Assembly (NCBI RefSeq): GCF_932294415.1
Contig: NC_065544.1
Coordinates: 29,341,210 to 29,405,209, forward strand
DNA from: Quercus robur
Taxonomy: Eukaryota > Streptophyta > Magnoliopsida > Fagales > Fagaceae
Length of the DNA: 64,000 nucleotides
Reading direction: 5' to 3'
This document shows positions 23,694 through 34,619 of this stretch, piece by piece. The stretch's first letter is position 1. The number at the start of each line of letters is the position of its first letter. The notes beneath the pieces were generated by a model. It worked only from the letters and a program-made list of their open reading frames with translations, searched no databases and had not been told where the DNA came from. Both the position numbers and the translations under genes were made by a program.

Positions 23694-23885
23694 TGTTCTA
23701 ACACGGCACTTTGCAACTTTGTCATGGTCCCTACTCCCTAGTACCCAGTCATGTTAGTATTAGGTTGATGGAAGGCAATATAATGTTTGATCACAAGATA
23801 ACTTGGTTTACAACTCCCATTAGAAAAAACTAATATTGCTATATATTTTGAAAATTTAATCATTGAATTATATGTTCTTAACATG

Positions 23886-25153
23886 TGTGAGGGTGCTTTT
23901 TCTCTAACACTCAGGCCCAAGGATCCTGGGCCGAATAGTTGTAGTTTGGTGAACTGGGCTTTAATTCATCGCAACTAAAGGGACTGTTTAAGAATCAAGT
24001 GGTGCACAGGGCATACTTCCTACAATACATATAAACTAACAAATATGGATATTTGTATTGGACAACAATCAAAACAGCAAGGTAATGCAAAAAATAAACA
24101 GTAAAAGCACAAAGTAATGGTTAGGGATCCTCAAATCAGTAGAGAATATTTCATTGGATTTTTCTTTATTATGATTACAGTGTGCTCACTAAGATGTGAT
24201 ACAAGGTTCAAGCAAGTTCAAAAATTACAGTCTTAGATGGTTATTCAAACCTCTAAGACTTGCAAAGTTTGATTCTTTTTGAATCCGAGTATGTGTTATA
24301 ATGGCTTTTTCTAGGATACTGGGAAGTACTTTTACTAGTTTTCTCTGAGTTATCTTCTCGACAGAACTTTCTCAATGATTCTCTTGTCAAAAATTCCTCT
24401 TCCCTCTTCGCAATCATTCCTCCCTTTTTATAGTGTTATTCTGGAGTCCTAGGGGAATTATTGATTCCCCTGTTTTGCCCCCTGGGTACCAAAGTATGTG
24501 TTGTGCCCATCGCCCAGAAGGTTCAGTTTCCCTGTTCTTCATTCTTTCCTTCCTTTTAGTTTTGTTTCTTTGAAAGTCCATGGCTGACTACCTATTTCGG
24601 AGTATGCTGAGGTCACGTTCTTCACGGTCCAGCTTTTGGCCGTCATTCTTCTTTATCTTTTTTTCTCAAATGGGCGGAATCCCCCGGTTTGAAAGTCTTT
24701 CGCTGCTACTCCCTTTTTTATACTTCTTCATTCTGGTTCCCCGAGTTGCTACCCACTTGTGCTATGAGAAGTCGCTGAGTTTTTCTCTTCTTTTTCTTGC
24801 TGGGTCACTTGACGTTTGAGAAGGACGTGTCCTCTCCTCTGTTTCTTGTGTTCCTTTTTTGTCTTTTTCTTCTGAACTATCTTAATCCTTTATTGACTGT
24901 ATTTACACGCTTGGGGGATCCCGAGCCTTTTGACAATCTCTGAGGATCCCGGCTCAGCTTTCTTCTTCAATCTTCTGACATGGGCTTCTTTTCTTTTTCT
25001 TTCTTCTTTTCTCATAAGCTTCTGGGCTTGCCCTTTTTCTTCTTGATGTTTTTTGGGCTTCAAGCCTCTTAGGCTTACCATTTCTTCTCTTTTCTGTGGC
25101 CCCTTGTGCTTATTTCTTTGGGCTTGGATACTGTGACTTTTTAGACCTCAACA
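23886..25153 (-). mobile_element. Solo LTR of the TGTTGAG family, minus orientation, 1268 bp
   Basis: On the + strand it runs from TGTGAGGGTGC to GACCTCAACA, flanked by the perfect 5-bp duplication ACATG (23881-23885 and 25154-25158). Read on the minus strand it starts TGTTGAGGTC and has a TATA box near 24430 (complement of tttttatagtg). Very similar to 29063-30315. It sits in PR-1 unit 3, only 192 bp from the related LTR in opposite orientation. Confidence 0.85.
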
Positions 25154-25558
25154 ACATGCATGTCAAATTCCATGTCAATCGGATATTATATATTATTTGA
25201 TTCATAAACTTAGTTTTTATGTATAATTTTATATTACAAAAACTTGAATTTTCAACATTTGATTGATAACATAACTATAGTTTTTATTATTTTTATTTTT
25301 TTTATTTTCAAGCATGAAAGATATGAGAAGAAAATATTATTCAATGGTAAATTTGTCAAAATTCATATCAAATTAAAAAATATTGAATAAAGTTATAATC
25401 ATTAACAACAACTAAGTTTGTAGTCAAACTTTATCATTCAAGATAAGCTTCTATATAGGTCAAAATGTATGAATGTGTGGTAACCAGTAATGCATTGATT
25501 TTGCTCCAATATATCACAAAACATGCCTCTCCTAAAATGTTGTTTAAGCACTACACTT

Positions 25559-26170
25559 TTTTTTTTTTTTTTTTTTGATAAGAAGATCATAACTTTATTA
25601 AGATAAAGATTAAAATAATACCTCATTACCCAATGTGGACTCACCCATATTATGATTTTCTTCAATCCAAGTTACATAATCATCAATGTTTTTGTCACAC
25701 TGAACCAAAAGATAAGCTGGCCAAATAACGTTTTTCTTAACGTGGGATATACTGACATGTCTAAAATCCTGCAGTTTATTTCCAATCCCCACAAAGATAT
25801 TGTCAATAGCAACTGGAGGTTCACCTATACCATTTAACGCATCAACAATCTTGGAGTCACTCTCAAACACTACATCACATACTCCCACATCCCAAGTAAA
25901 ATAAACCTCCTCCTCCTAAGATTTAGCTTTAGTTTCCAAAGGTCCCAGTGGTATAGGAAATTTCTTGCTTAGAGTTGCCTTTACCTGTCTTGTATAGTCC
26001 CAAATGTTTACCCTAACACCTGTTGATTATGAGTTGACAAAGGTCTCCCCATCAATATTGATTTTGTACCATGACATTCCTGGAGGTGTCTACTGAACTG
26101 TATCACTGATATGCTAATCTCGCAATTCAAACTCTTTTCCCCATAGACCCTTAAACACTTTGTGTATGAA
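25559..26170 (-). mobile_element. LINE 3' fragment with RNase H-like domain
   Basis: On the minus strand, a decayed reading frame leads to a poly(A) tail (the T-run at 25559-25576 on the + strand). The best piece (25888 to 25610) encodes VFESDSKIVDALNG, then SHVKKNVIWPAYLLVQ and YVTWIEE, the signature of the plant LINE-associated RNase H-like domain (RVT_3 type). Stops and shifts lie upstream. The 5' end is truncated, as is common for LINEs. The far boundary near 26170 is approximate and I found no convincing target duplication. It is inserted in PR-1 unit 3. Confidence 0.7.
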
Positions 26171-26244
26171 GAGATGTCAATTCAGTTACAAGGTCCTTGA
26201 CTCAATTTATTTACAAATAGTTAGTATAATATGTGTACTGTACG

Positions 26245-26278
<34 letters not shown>

Positions 26279-26597
26279 TTTAAAACTCCTATTTACCGTT
26301 AAAAAAAACTGAAATACATGTTTCTAAAATTAAAATTATAAAACACGTATAAAATATTCAAGTACTATACCTGTATAGAAACTACTTGTACAAACACGTA
26401 TATTAATATTTTCTTGTTGCAAGTTTTATTGTACCGAGTTTTGTTATAATACATGACGATAAAGTTCTAATATTAATATTTTCTAGTTGCATGTGAATGT
26501 CACTATTAATTTATATCAACCTTTGAACATTTTATATTTTCTTTACAATCTTAATTTTTTTTTAATAAGATTTTTAAGTATTTTGTACTATTATATT

Positions 26598-27252
26598 TGT
26601 ACGGCACTGTGATACTGGGCCTTGGATCTTGACTCAACAGTGTGGCCCATGGCATCAACCTCTTTCTTCCTAAGGCCCCAGCCTGAGCCCACAAAAGTCA
26701 CTACCCCAAGCCTCACATTGCCCGGAAGCCTGAGGAGTGGATAATTTCAATTAGCATGCACCCTCTTTCGCCACCTGGGCATTGCTCGGCAAACCACATC
26801 TCGAGCAAGTAGAAAGGCGCTTAGGGACACCACCTATGCCGAGCAGTGCCTTGCTGAATATCTTTGCTGAGCATATCTACTGAAGTGGGAACCATTTCCA
26901 AAGCCATTCTCACCACACCCCACTCCCACCTAAACACCCACTTACAATCAATGACATTGGACCTCCTATTGCACTAACGTTTGTGGTAATCATAGTCTCT
27001 CCACTAATTATTAGGCTATAAATATGAGAAGTTGAGGATGAAAAGGGGTTGAAGGGTTGAGAGAAGAAACGGGGAGTAGAGGGAGCAATAGAAAAGAGGT
27101 TGTAGTAAGAGAAGAGGAATTCTTAAGGGAGGTTATTGTGTTGGGTCTCTGTGCTAGGAACTACCCAAAGTAGGAAATCCAAAGCTTATATCACAAATAG
27201 ATTGTGAGCCCAAGTGAGGACCAGCCTGCCAACCTCATTTTTGGCGCGCACA
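26598..27252 (+). repeat. 5' LTR of the Ty3/gypsy element
   Basis: 655 bp, from TGTACGGCACTG to GGCGCGCACA. A TATA-like 'ggctataaatatgag' lies at about 27013, with transcribed leader sequence beyond. It differs from the 3' LTR by scattered substitutions and small indels. Confidence 0.9.
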
Positions 27253-27253
27253 A

Positions 27254-27270
27254 TTGGTGCCGTCTGTGGA
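27254..27270 (+). other. Primer binding site of the Ty3/gypsy element
   Basis: TTGGTGCCGTCTGTGG directly after the 5' LTR. The position is that of a tRNA primer site; I cannot name the tRNA with certainty. Confidence 0.6.
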
Positions 27271-27316
27271 AATCTCCTACAAAGCTGTGGTTCGACTGAG
27301 ACCCACACTCGGGAAG

Positions 27317-28510
27317 ATGTCTGAAAGACCTTCGGGAGGCAACTTTGAAGGTGGTTCTGTGGGGTCTTCTCAGGGATCCACCTGGTGGGAACAAAGGCAC
27401 AAGAGACGTGAAGATAGGGATTGCGAACCATAGGAAAAACGGTCCGGCCTTAGAGAGGGGTCGCACCAAACTCATCGAACAATATCAAGTGCTTCGGGGC
27501 ACGGGCAATTCGACGAAAGAGATGAGGAGATGACCGAGAAAGGAGATTGGATAGTGGGGGAAATCGATATGGGGCGGGGTCCAATTAGTCCGATTCTTGT
27601 CAACATCGGGACCATTCGCGTTCACGGGAGTCCCGTCGACATAGAGACCGTTCCCATTCCTAAGAGTCGCGTAGACACAAGGACCATTCACGCTCACATG
27701 AGTATGACGACCAGGGTTCAGACTCCCCAAAAAAGTGACGGTCCCACAATGTCGCTATGGATGCTATGAGTCGCGCCTTACGCAGAGCCGCTCGGTCACC
27801 GTTCTTGGACAAAATTGAACGGGCCCCAATGCCGAGCAGATTCACGCGGCCACCATATAACTCTTACGATGGGAAAACTGACCCGTTAGAGCACGTCAAT
27901 CATTATATTCATATGATGTCTCTATACACGCAACGACGCACTGATGTGCAAGGTATTTCCCTCAAGCCTCAGGCCCATGGCATTGAGATGGTTTAATGGG
28001 TTGCAAAAAGGTTCTGGTCACAGCTTTTCCAAGCTGATTCAGGAATTCGGTGCCCAGTTTGTAACATGCAGCAAGGTGCCACAGTCGGTGGATGCGTTAC
28101 TATCTATGAATATGAGGGTCGGTGAAACTTTTCGCAATTATGCCAGTCGGTATTAGGAGCTTTACAATGAGATTGGAGGGGGTAACGAGAAGATTGTAGC
28201 AAGCACTTTTAGGATGGGGCTGCCAAAGGATTCCGAACTAAGAGAGTCATTGACAAAGAGGCCTCCCGAGGATATGAGGCAACTTATGAGGCATATTAAA
28301 GAGTATAAATGCCTCAAGAATGATTAGCTATAGAACAAGGGCAAGGCTTCATTGGTAAATCGTCATTGGCAGGGCATTTTTCCACCAAGACCCCGAAAGG
28401 ATTTGAGAATGCAAGAGCTGGAAGTACAAATGGGGGAGGTGAACGTGGCATTCAAGGAGCCAGTGCACAAGATCATAGACTGGATTAAGAACGAGCCATA
28501 CTTCAGATGA
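27317..28510 (+). pseudogene. gag of the Ty3/gypsy element, frameshifted
   Basis: An ATG at 27317 opens a frame with MSERPSGGNFEGG. Frame changes follow near 27540 and 27950, with several stops. An Arg/Ser-rich stretch (HRDHSRSRESRRH) comes before the capsid part, which is recognisable from about 27840: TRPPYNSYDGKTDPLEHV, then ALRWFNGLQKGS, SKLIQEFGAQF and FRNYASRY (Retrotrans_gag type). The product would package element RNA. Confidence 0.75.
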
Positions 28511-28559
28511 CCGAACAAGATGGGGGGACATGATGATGCGTTGGTGGTGACGGCTTGAA

Positions 28560-28912
28560 TAAGTGGATTCCTATTAAAGAGGGTGATGATAAATCAAGGG
28601 AGCGAAGCTGACGTGATGTACCCTGACCTGTTCAAAGGGCTTAGGTTGAAAAAGGAGGACCTCTCAAAGTATGATATGCCTCTGGTTGGGTTTGATGGCA
28701 GGGTGATGATTCCCCAGGGGCAAATTTCCCTCCTTGTGAATATGGAAGGTAAAGAGGTAGTTGTAATGTTTATAGTGGTAGCCTCATTTTCTCCTTATAC
28801 AGCGATTTTGGGAAGGCCGTGGATTCATGTAATGGGGGCCGTTCCATCAACCCTACATGTTAACGTTAAGTTCCGCACCGAACGAGATGTTACCGTACTG
28901 AGAGGAAGCTAG
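28560..28912 (+). pseudogene. Aspartic protease domain of the Ty3/gypsy element
   Basis: Frame with RVMINQGSEADVMYPDL, then GFDGRV and TAILGRPWIH, as in plant retroviral-type proteases. The catalytic triplet Asp-Gln-Gly/Ser is changed to Asn-Gln-Gly-Ser, so the active-site aspartate is lost, a change possible by one G-to-A step. The frame stops at 28912, before the nested LTR. Confidence 0.75.
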
Positions 28913-29062
28913 CAAGGGGCTATACAGTGCCTAGTCATGGCAGTTAATCGGAAGAAGGAATGGACCGACCAAGAGGAAACCACCAGGGAAGCGACTTTAT
29001 AGCAATTACAAGAGCCACGAGGAGAAAGGGGGGTTGCTGGTGTCGAGGAACTGATTAGGGTT

Positions 29063-30315
29063 TGCGAGAGTGCCTTTTTTTTGTGACACTCAAGCCCAAG
29101 GATCTCGGGCCTAATAAGTGGTTTGGTAGACCGAGCCTTGACTCACCGCAGCTAACAGGCTGTTTAAGAGTCAAGTGATGCACAGGGGATGCTTCCAACA
29201 ATACAAGTAAAATGACAAGTAAGGATATTTGTATTGAAAGATATATCAAAACAACAAGGTAAATTCGGAAAACAGGATCAACAAAGGGGCACAAAATAAT
29301 GTTATAAGGATCCTTGAATCATTAAGACATATTTCATTAATATGTTCTTTGTTATAGTTACAGAATGCTCACTAAGACGTGATACAAGGTTTAATCAAGC
29401 TCAAAAATTACAGTCTTGAATGGCTATTTTAGCCTTCAAAACTTGCAAAATTTGATTCTCTTTGAATCCGAGTATGTGCAATAGTGGCTTTTACAGGATA
29501 CCGGGAAGTAATATTAACTTTTCCCTTAGTTTTTCCTTTCTTTTACCAAAACTTCACTGATAGTTCTTTCTCTCTAAAAATCTCTTTGCCTTGTCTTCGT
29601 AACCTGCCCCTCCTTTTATAATGAAATTCTGGCATCCCAGGGGAACCATTGGTTCCCCTGTTTCGTCTTATGGTTAACAGAGCATGTTCCGTACACATCA
29701 CTCGGAAGGTTCTATTTCCTATTTTTCTCATTCTTTACCTCTTTCAGCTTTGATTCCTTTGAAAGTTAATGACTGGTTACCCTCTTCGGGATGTGCTGAG
29801 GTATGCCCTTCTCGGTCTCACCGTTTGGCAATTTCCCCTTTTCCCCTTTTTTCCCGTCTGGGCGGAATCCCATTCTGCCGACTTGAAAGTCACCTGTTGC
29901 CATTCCCCTTTTCGTATTTCTTTGTTCTGGTTCCCCGAGACGCTTCCTGCTTGTGCCATGAGAGGTCGCTGGTTATTTCTTCTTTTTTTGCTGGATCTTT
30001 TGGCGCTTGTGGCTTCTGCTCTGTTTCTTATTTTCTTTTCTTGTCCTTTTCTTTCAAGCTGTTTTAATCTTCTTTTGACTATGCGCCTGGAAGGATCCGC
30101 GCTTCTTGATGGTTGCTGAGGATCCTGGCTATTTAATCTCTTGCTGTGGGTTTCTTTTCCTTCTTGATGTTTCTTCTTTTGGGCTTCAAGCCTCCTGGGC
30201 CTGCTTTTTCTTTCGTGGTCCCCTTGCATCTGCTTCTTTGGACTTGGCTTATTTTCTTTTGGGCTTGGCTCACTCTTTTGGGCTTCTTTCACTATGATCC
30301 TTTTAGACCTCAACA
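29063..30315 (-). mobile_element. Solo LTR of the TGTTGAG family nested in the Ty3/gypsy element
   Basis: 1253 bp from TGCGAGAGTGCC to GACCTCAACA on the + strand, with the perfect duplication GGGTT (29058-29062 and 30316-30320). Orientation is minus, as for the copy at 23886. Leaving out the LTR and one GGGTT makes the flanking pol frame continuous at an Arg-Val junction, which proves that it inserted into an existing element. Confidence 0.9.
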
Positions 30316-30317
30316 GG

Positions 30318-33300
30318 GTTAAAATATTACCGGATGTTGACAGATATTTTCAAATAGGGACAAGTATGGAAGAAGAGTATAGGGTAGGGGTGTTATTGTT
30401 TCTTATTCAAAATATAGATGTCTTTGCCTGGAACCCATATGAGTTGCCTGGGTGGATCCTGAATTCATAGTCCATAGGCTTAATGTAGACCCGTCGTTTC
30501 CTCCCAACAAATAGAAGCCAAGGTGGTCAGCCAAGAAGCACGTCAAGGCAGTTAAAATGGAGGTTAACAGGTTAAAGGAGGCCGGGGTGATAAAGGAAGT
30601 CTTCTTCCTAGAGTGGCTAGCGAATATCATGGTAGTCAAGAAAAAGAATGGCAAATGAAGGGTTTATGTAGATTTCACGGATTTGAACCGAGCATGCCCA
30701 AAGGACCTATCCCCTATGCCCAAGATTGATTAATTGGTGGATGCTACCTACGGGCACCCAAGGATGAGTTTCTTGGACGCCTTTTAGGGCTATCATCAGA
30801 TTGCCCTAGCTGTCGAGGACCAGGAGAAGACAACATTCATCTCTCCTGATGCCAACTACCACTACACCATGATGCCTTTCGGAAAAAAGAATGCCGGGGC
30901 AACGTATCAATGGATGATGACGAGGATGTTTTGGGACAAAATTGGGCATACAGTTGAAGTGTACATTGATGACATGGTAGTAAAAAGTAAGCAAGAAGTA
31001 CGGCACATTGGGGATCTTTAGGGGGTGTTTGAAGTACTTTGGCAACATAAGTTGTGCCTTAATGCAAAGAAGTGCGCTTTTGGGGTAGGAGCTGGTAAGT
31101 TTTTGGGGTATTTGATCACTTGCCAGGGAATCAAAGTCAATCCCGACCAGATCAAAGCCGTGAAGCATCTCAAGTCGCTGAGCAATCCAAAGGAGGTGCA
31201 AGTATTGACCGGAATGTTGGCCGCCTTTTACAGGTTCATTTCTAAATTTGCTGATCGTTGCCGCCCGTTCTACCAACTCTTGAGGAAATGGAGGGGATTT
31301 CAGTTGGACGAGGAGTCTGAAAAAGCTTTTTAGAACTTAAAGGAGTATTTAATACAGGCACCTATGTTGATAACCCCAAAACCCAGGGAGGACTTATTCA
31401 TGTACCTCTCGGTGTCCGATCACGCTGTAAGCGTCATGCTTCTAAAGAACCGAGAAGTGCAACAGCCTGTGTATTATATCAGCAAAACCTTGGTCAATGC
31501 CGAGATGAGGTATCTGCCTTTGGAAAGGTTGGTGTTGGCACTGGTTCATGCCACAAGAAAGTTACCCCATTACTTTCAGGCTCATACTGTATACGTATTA
31601 ACTGAATACCACTTGCAGTCATTATTGAAAAGATCTGACTTCACGAGACGAATAGCTAAATGGAGGACCCGGCTCGGAGCCTTCAACATAAGGTATAAGC
31701 CAAGGAGTTCGATGAAAGGGTAGGTGTTGGCTGATTTTGTGGCGGAATTTTCTCCTAGGAACAAAGGGGAAATGGTCTTTCATGTGGAAAGCTATCCATG
31801 GAGGGTGTTTGTGGACGGTGCGTGAAGCGCCATGGGGGCTGGTGCCGAAATCATCATAATTACTCCAGAAGGAATTCGGTTGGAGCATTCTTTTAGGTTG
31901 GGGTTTAAGGCCTTTAATAATGAGGCAAAGTATGAGGCCTTGCTTGTCGGATTGAGAACCGTTTTAAGCATGGGTGCCCAGGACGTAGAGATTTATTTAG
32001 ATTCATGGCTAGTGGTTAACCAGGTAGAAGGCAGTTTTGAAGCCCGGGATTCTCGAATGAGAGAGTACTCACAAGTGGTAAAGCAACTTATGGGTAAATT
32101 TTGTACGGAGAAGGTGACCCAAATGGCCCGGAGGCAAAACAGACACACTGATTCTCTGGCTATGCTAGCTTCAGCAATGATTGAGGATGTTCCTCAGTTA
32201 ATCAAATTGGAGCTCATAACAGAACCAAGCATTGGTACCGCGATTGATGATGGTGTCGTTGGGGTTGGTATTATAGTAATTTCAACAACCGCATCGTGTT
32301 AGATGGACCCGATCATTGACTTCTTAGTTGAAGATCGTATCCTAGATGATGAAAAATAGGCTAAGAAGGTTTGCCGAACAGCCTTTCGGTACTGGCTGTT
32401 AGCAGACAGGAAGCTATATCGGAGGTCCTTCGAAGGGCCGTACCTTTTGTGCTTATACCCTAAGAAAGTAAATGAACTCTTGGCCAAGCTACATAATGGT
32501 GTGTGCGGCAGTCATGTGGGTGGATGCTCATTAGCCTACCGGGCAATGACTCAGGGATTTTGGTGGCTGCAGATGTAGAAGGATGCTGTCGAATATGTAC
32601 GTAAGTGTGATCGGTGCCAAAAGCATGCCCCTTTAATCTACCAGCTAGCGGGACATCTAAATCCGATTAACCGCCCTTGGCCTTTTACACAATGGGGGCT
32701 GGATATTCTCGGCCCATTTCCACGAGTGACGGGCAATCAAAGGTTTGTTTTGGTGATTGTTGATTACTTTACCAAGTGGGTGGAGGCAGAAGCGTTAGCC
32801 AACATTCAGGACGTGGATGTTAAGAAGTTCGTGTGTAAGAATATAGTCACTAGATTTGGGGTGCCAGACTCCCTTATATCCGACAATGGGTTGCAGTTTG
32901 ACAACAGGGTCTTCCGCGAGTTTTGCAGTGATCTCCGCATCAAGAACATATATTCTACCCCAGCATATCCTCAAAGTAATGGACAAGCTGAAGCCATTAA
33001 CAAGACAATTATGAATGGGTTGAAGAAGAGGTTGGACGGTGTGAAGGGTAAGTGGGCTGAGGAACTGCCCAGTGTGTTATAGGCATATCGAACAATGTCC
33101 AAGAAATCTACAGGAGAAACTCCGTTTTCTTTAATGTACGGGGCAGAAGCCGTGATACCGACTGAAGTAAATCTATGCAGTGCATAAGTTGAAGGATTTA
33201 ATCCCGTCCGAAATGAAGGAATGATGGTGGAGTGTTTGGATCTGCTGGAGGAATACTGGGAAGTAGCAACCATAAGGCTTGTTGAGTATCAGCAGGAGCT

Positions 33301-33538
33301 CGCTTGGTGTTATAACTGGGATGTCAAGACAAGGGAATTCGATGCTGGGGACTCAGTGCTACGAAAAGCAGTAGGGCATATGCGAGATACGAAAGCAGGG
33401 AAACTGGCCCCTACTTGGGAAGGGCCTTATAGAGTTACTGCTATCGCGGGCGCGGGTGCATACTACTTGGAGGAACTAGATGAGAAGCCACTTCCCCGGT
33501 CGTGGAACATCCACAATTTAAAGAAGTTTTATCACTAA
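30318..33538 (+). pseudogene. pol of the Ty3/gypsy element (RT, RNase H, second RNase H, integrase)
   Basis: Reverse transcriptase covers about 30450-31020 with VDFTDLN, GYHQIALA, MMPFGKKNAGATYQ and the catalytic YIDDMVVKS. The first RNase H is at about 31330-31730 (PVYYISKTLVNAE). The second, of the archaeal-like type found in Tat elements, is at about 31800-32300 (NEAKYEALLVGL). Integrase covers 32340-33540: a zinc-finger region (CDRCQKHA), a core with DYFTKWVEAEAL, ISDNGLQFD and NGQAEAINKT, and a C-terminal WEGPYRV. One frameshift (one missing base near 30452) and thirteen in-frame stops (nine TAG, two TGA, two TAA) break it. Most stops sit where relatives have Gln or Trp. Confidence 0.9.
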
Positions 33539-33699
33539 TCAGTTGTACACAAGAGTGTAGAGTTAGTGTAAACTTGTACATATACTTTAACTAATATGAA
33601 GTGATATTTATCCATATAGGTGCATTCAATTCCATTACCATTATTCCATCAACCCCGACCAGCAAAAATAGGAAAGCTAAGAAAACTTAGGTCGTTTGT

Positions 33700-34085
33700 T
33701 CAAAACAAAGGAAAAAAGCTTACTTCTCGATTTGACCATTGTCACCAAGCAGATGGAAACCTTACTAAAAACTAAGGACAGAAGCTTGCTTCTCAGTTCG
33801 ACCATTATCACCGAGCAGGTGAAAACCTTACTAAAAACTAAGGACAGAAGCCTGCCTCTCAGTTCGACCATCGTCATCGAGCAGGTGGAAACCTTACTAA
33901 AAACTAAGGATAGAAGCCTGCTTCACGGTTCAACCATTGTCACCGAGCAGGTGGAAACCTTACTAAAAACTAAGGACAGAAGCATGCTTCTCGGTTAGAT
34001 CATTGCCACTGGGCAGGTAGAAATCTTACAAAAAGTTAGGATAGAAGACTATTTCTCGGTTCGATCCTAACAACTGAGTAGGTGA
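33700..34085 (+). repeat. 66-bp minisatellite downstream of integrase
   Basis: Five to six direct units with a 66-bp period (for example 33757, 33823, 33889, 33955), core 'aaccttactaaaaactaagg', then 'agttcgaccattgtcaccg' and 'agcagg'. As 66 is a multiple of three the first four to five units read as one open frame, but that is likely incidental. Confidence 0.85.
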
Positions 34086-34619
34086 GAACCCCATACAAAT
34101 GTTTCCTAAGGGTTGAAAACTGTCTAGCAACGAGGACCAACATCTCAGTTGTCCATGCCCTATACTCTTCCCTAGAAGGTAGGAATAGTGGCGCCTGTTA
34201 AATAGGGTTTTTGTTGCCGAGGAAATAATTTATTCCCCTCTCTAGACCCATCCCGAACATCATGCATGCCCGGAAATCATCTTTGCTGAGCATTTAGATG
34301 ATAAACATATATACATTCACGAAAAGTAGAAGAATATACCAAAGGAACTAACATAACATTAAACGTTCACAAATATGATTAAAGTTAAAGTTTGGCAATT
34401 AAGCTTTAATCAAATATAGCCAACACGGTAAAATTAAATTAATGTCTCATCACTGAAACCCAGTGACTACAGGAAACTTAACCCAGCAAAAATAATTGTT
34501 CAATCACCACAACCCGATGACATAGGCAAATTTACTGAAGAAAACAAATTACTTAAATAACGAGAAAATAAAGGTAAGTAGAAAGAGTCTGGTTCAAGGA
34601 TTATGCTGAAGGGTCTATA

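Noticed and set aside
25438-25665. 75-aa minus-strand frame
   Set aside because: It is made of the poly(A) tail of the LINE and adjacent unit sequence.
29777-30313. 178-aa minus-strand frame rich in Lys, Arg and Glu
   Set aside because: It lies entirely within the solo LTR and follows its base composition; the related LTR at 23886 does not keep the frame.
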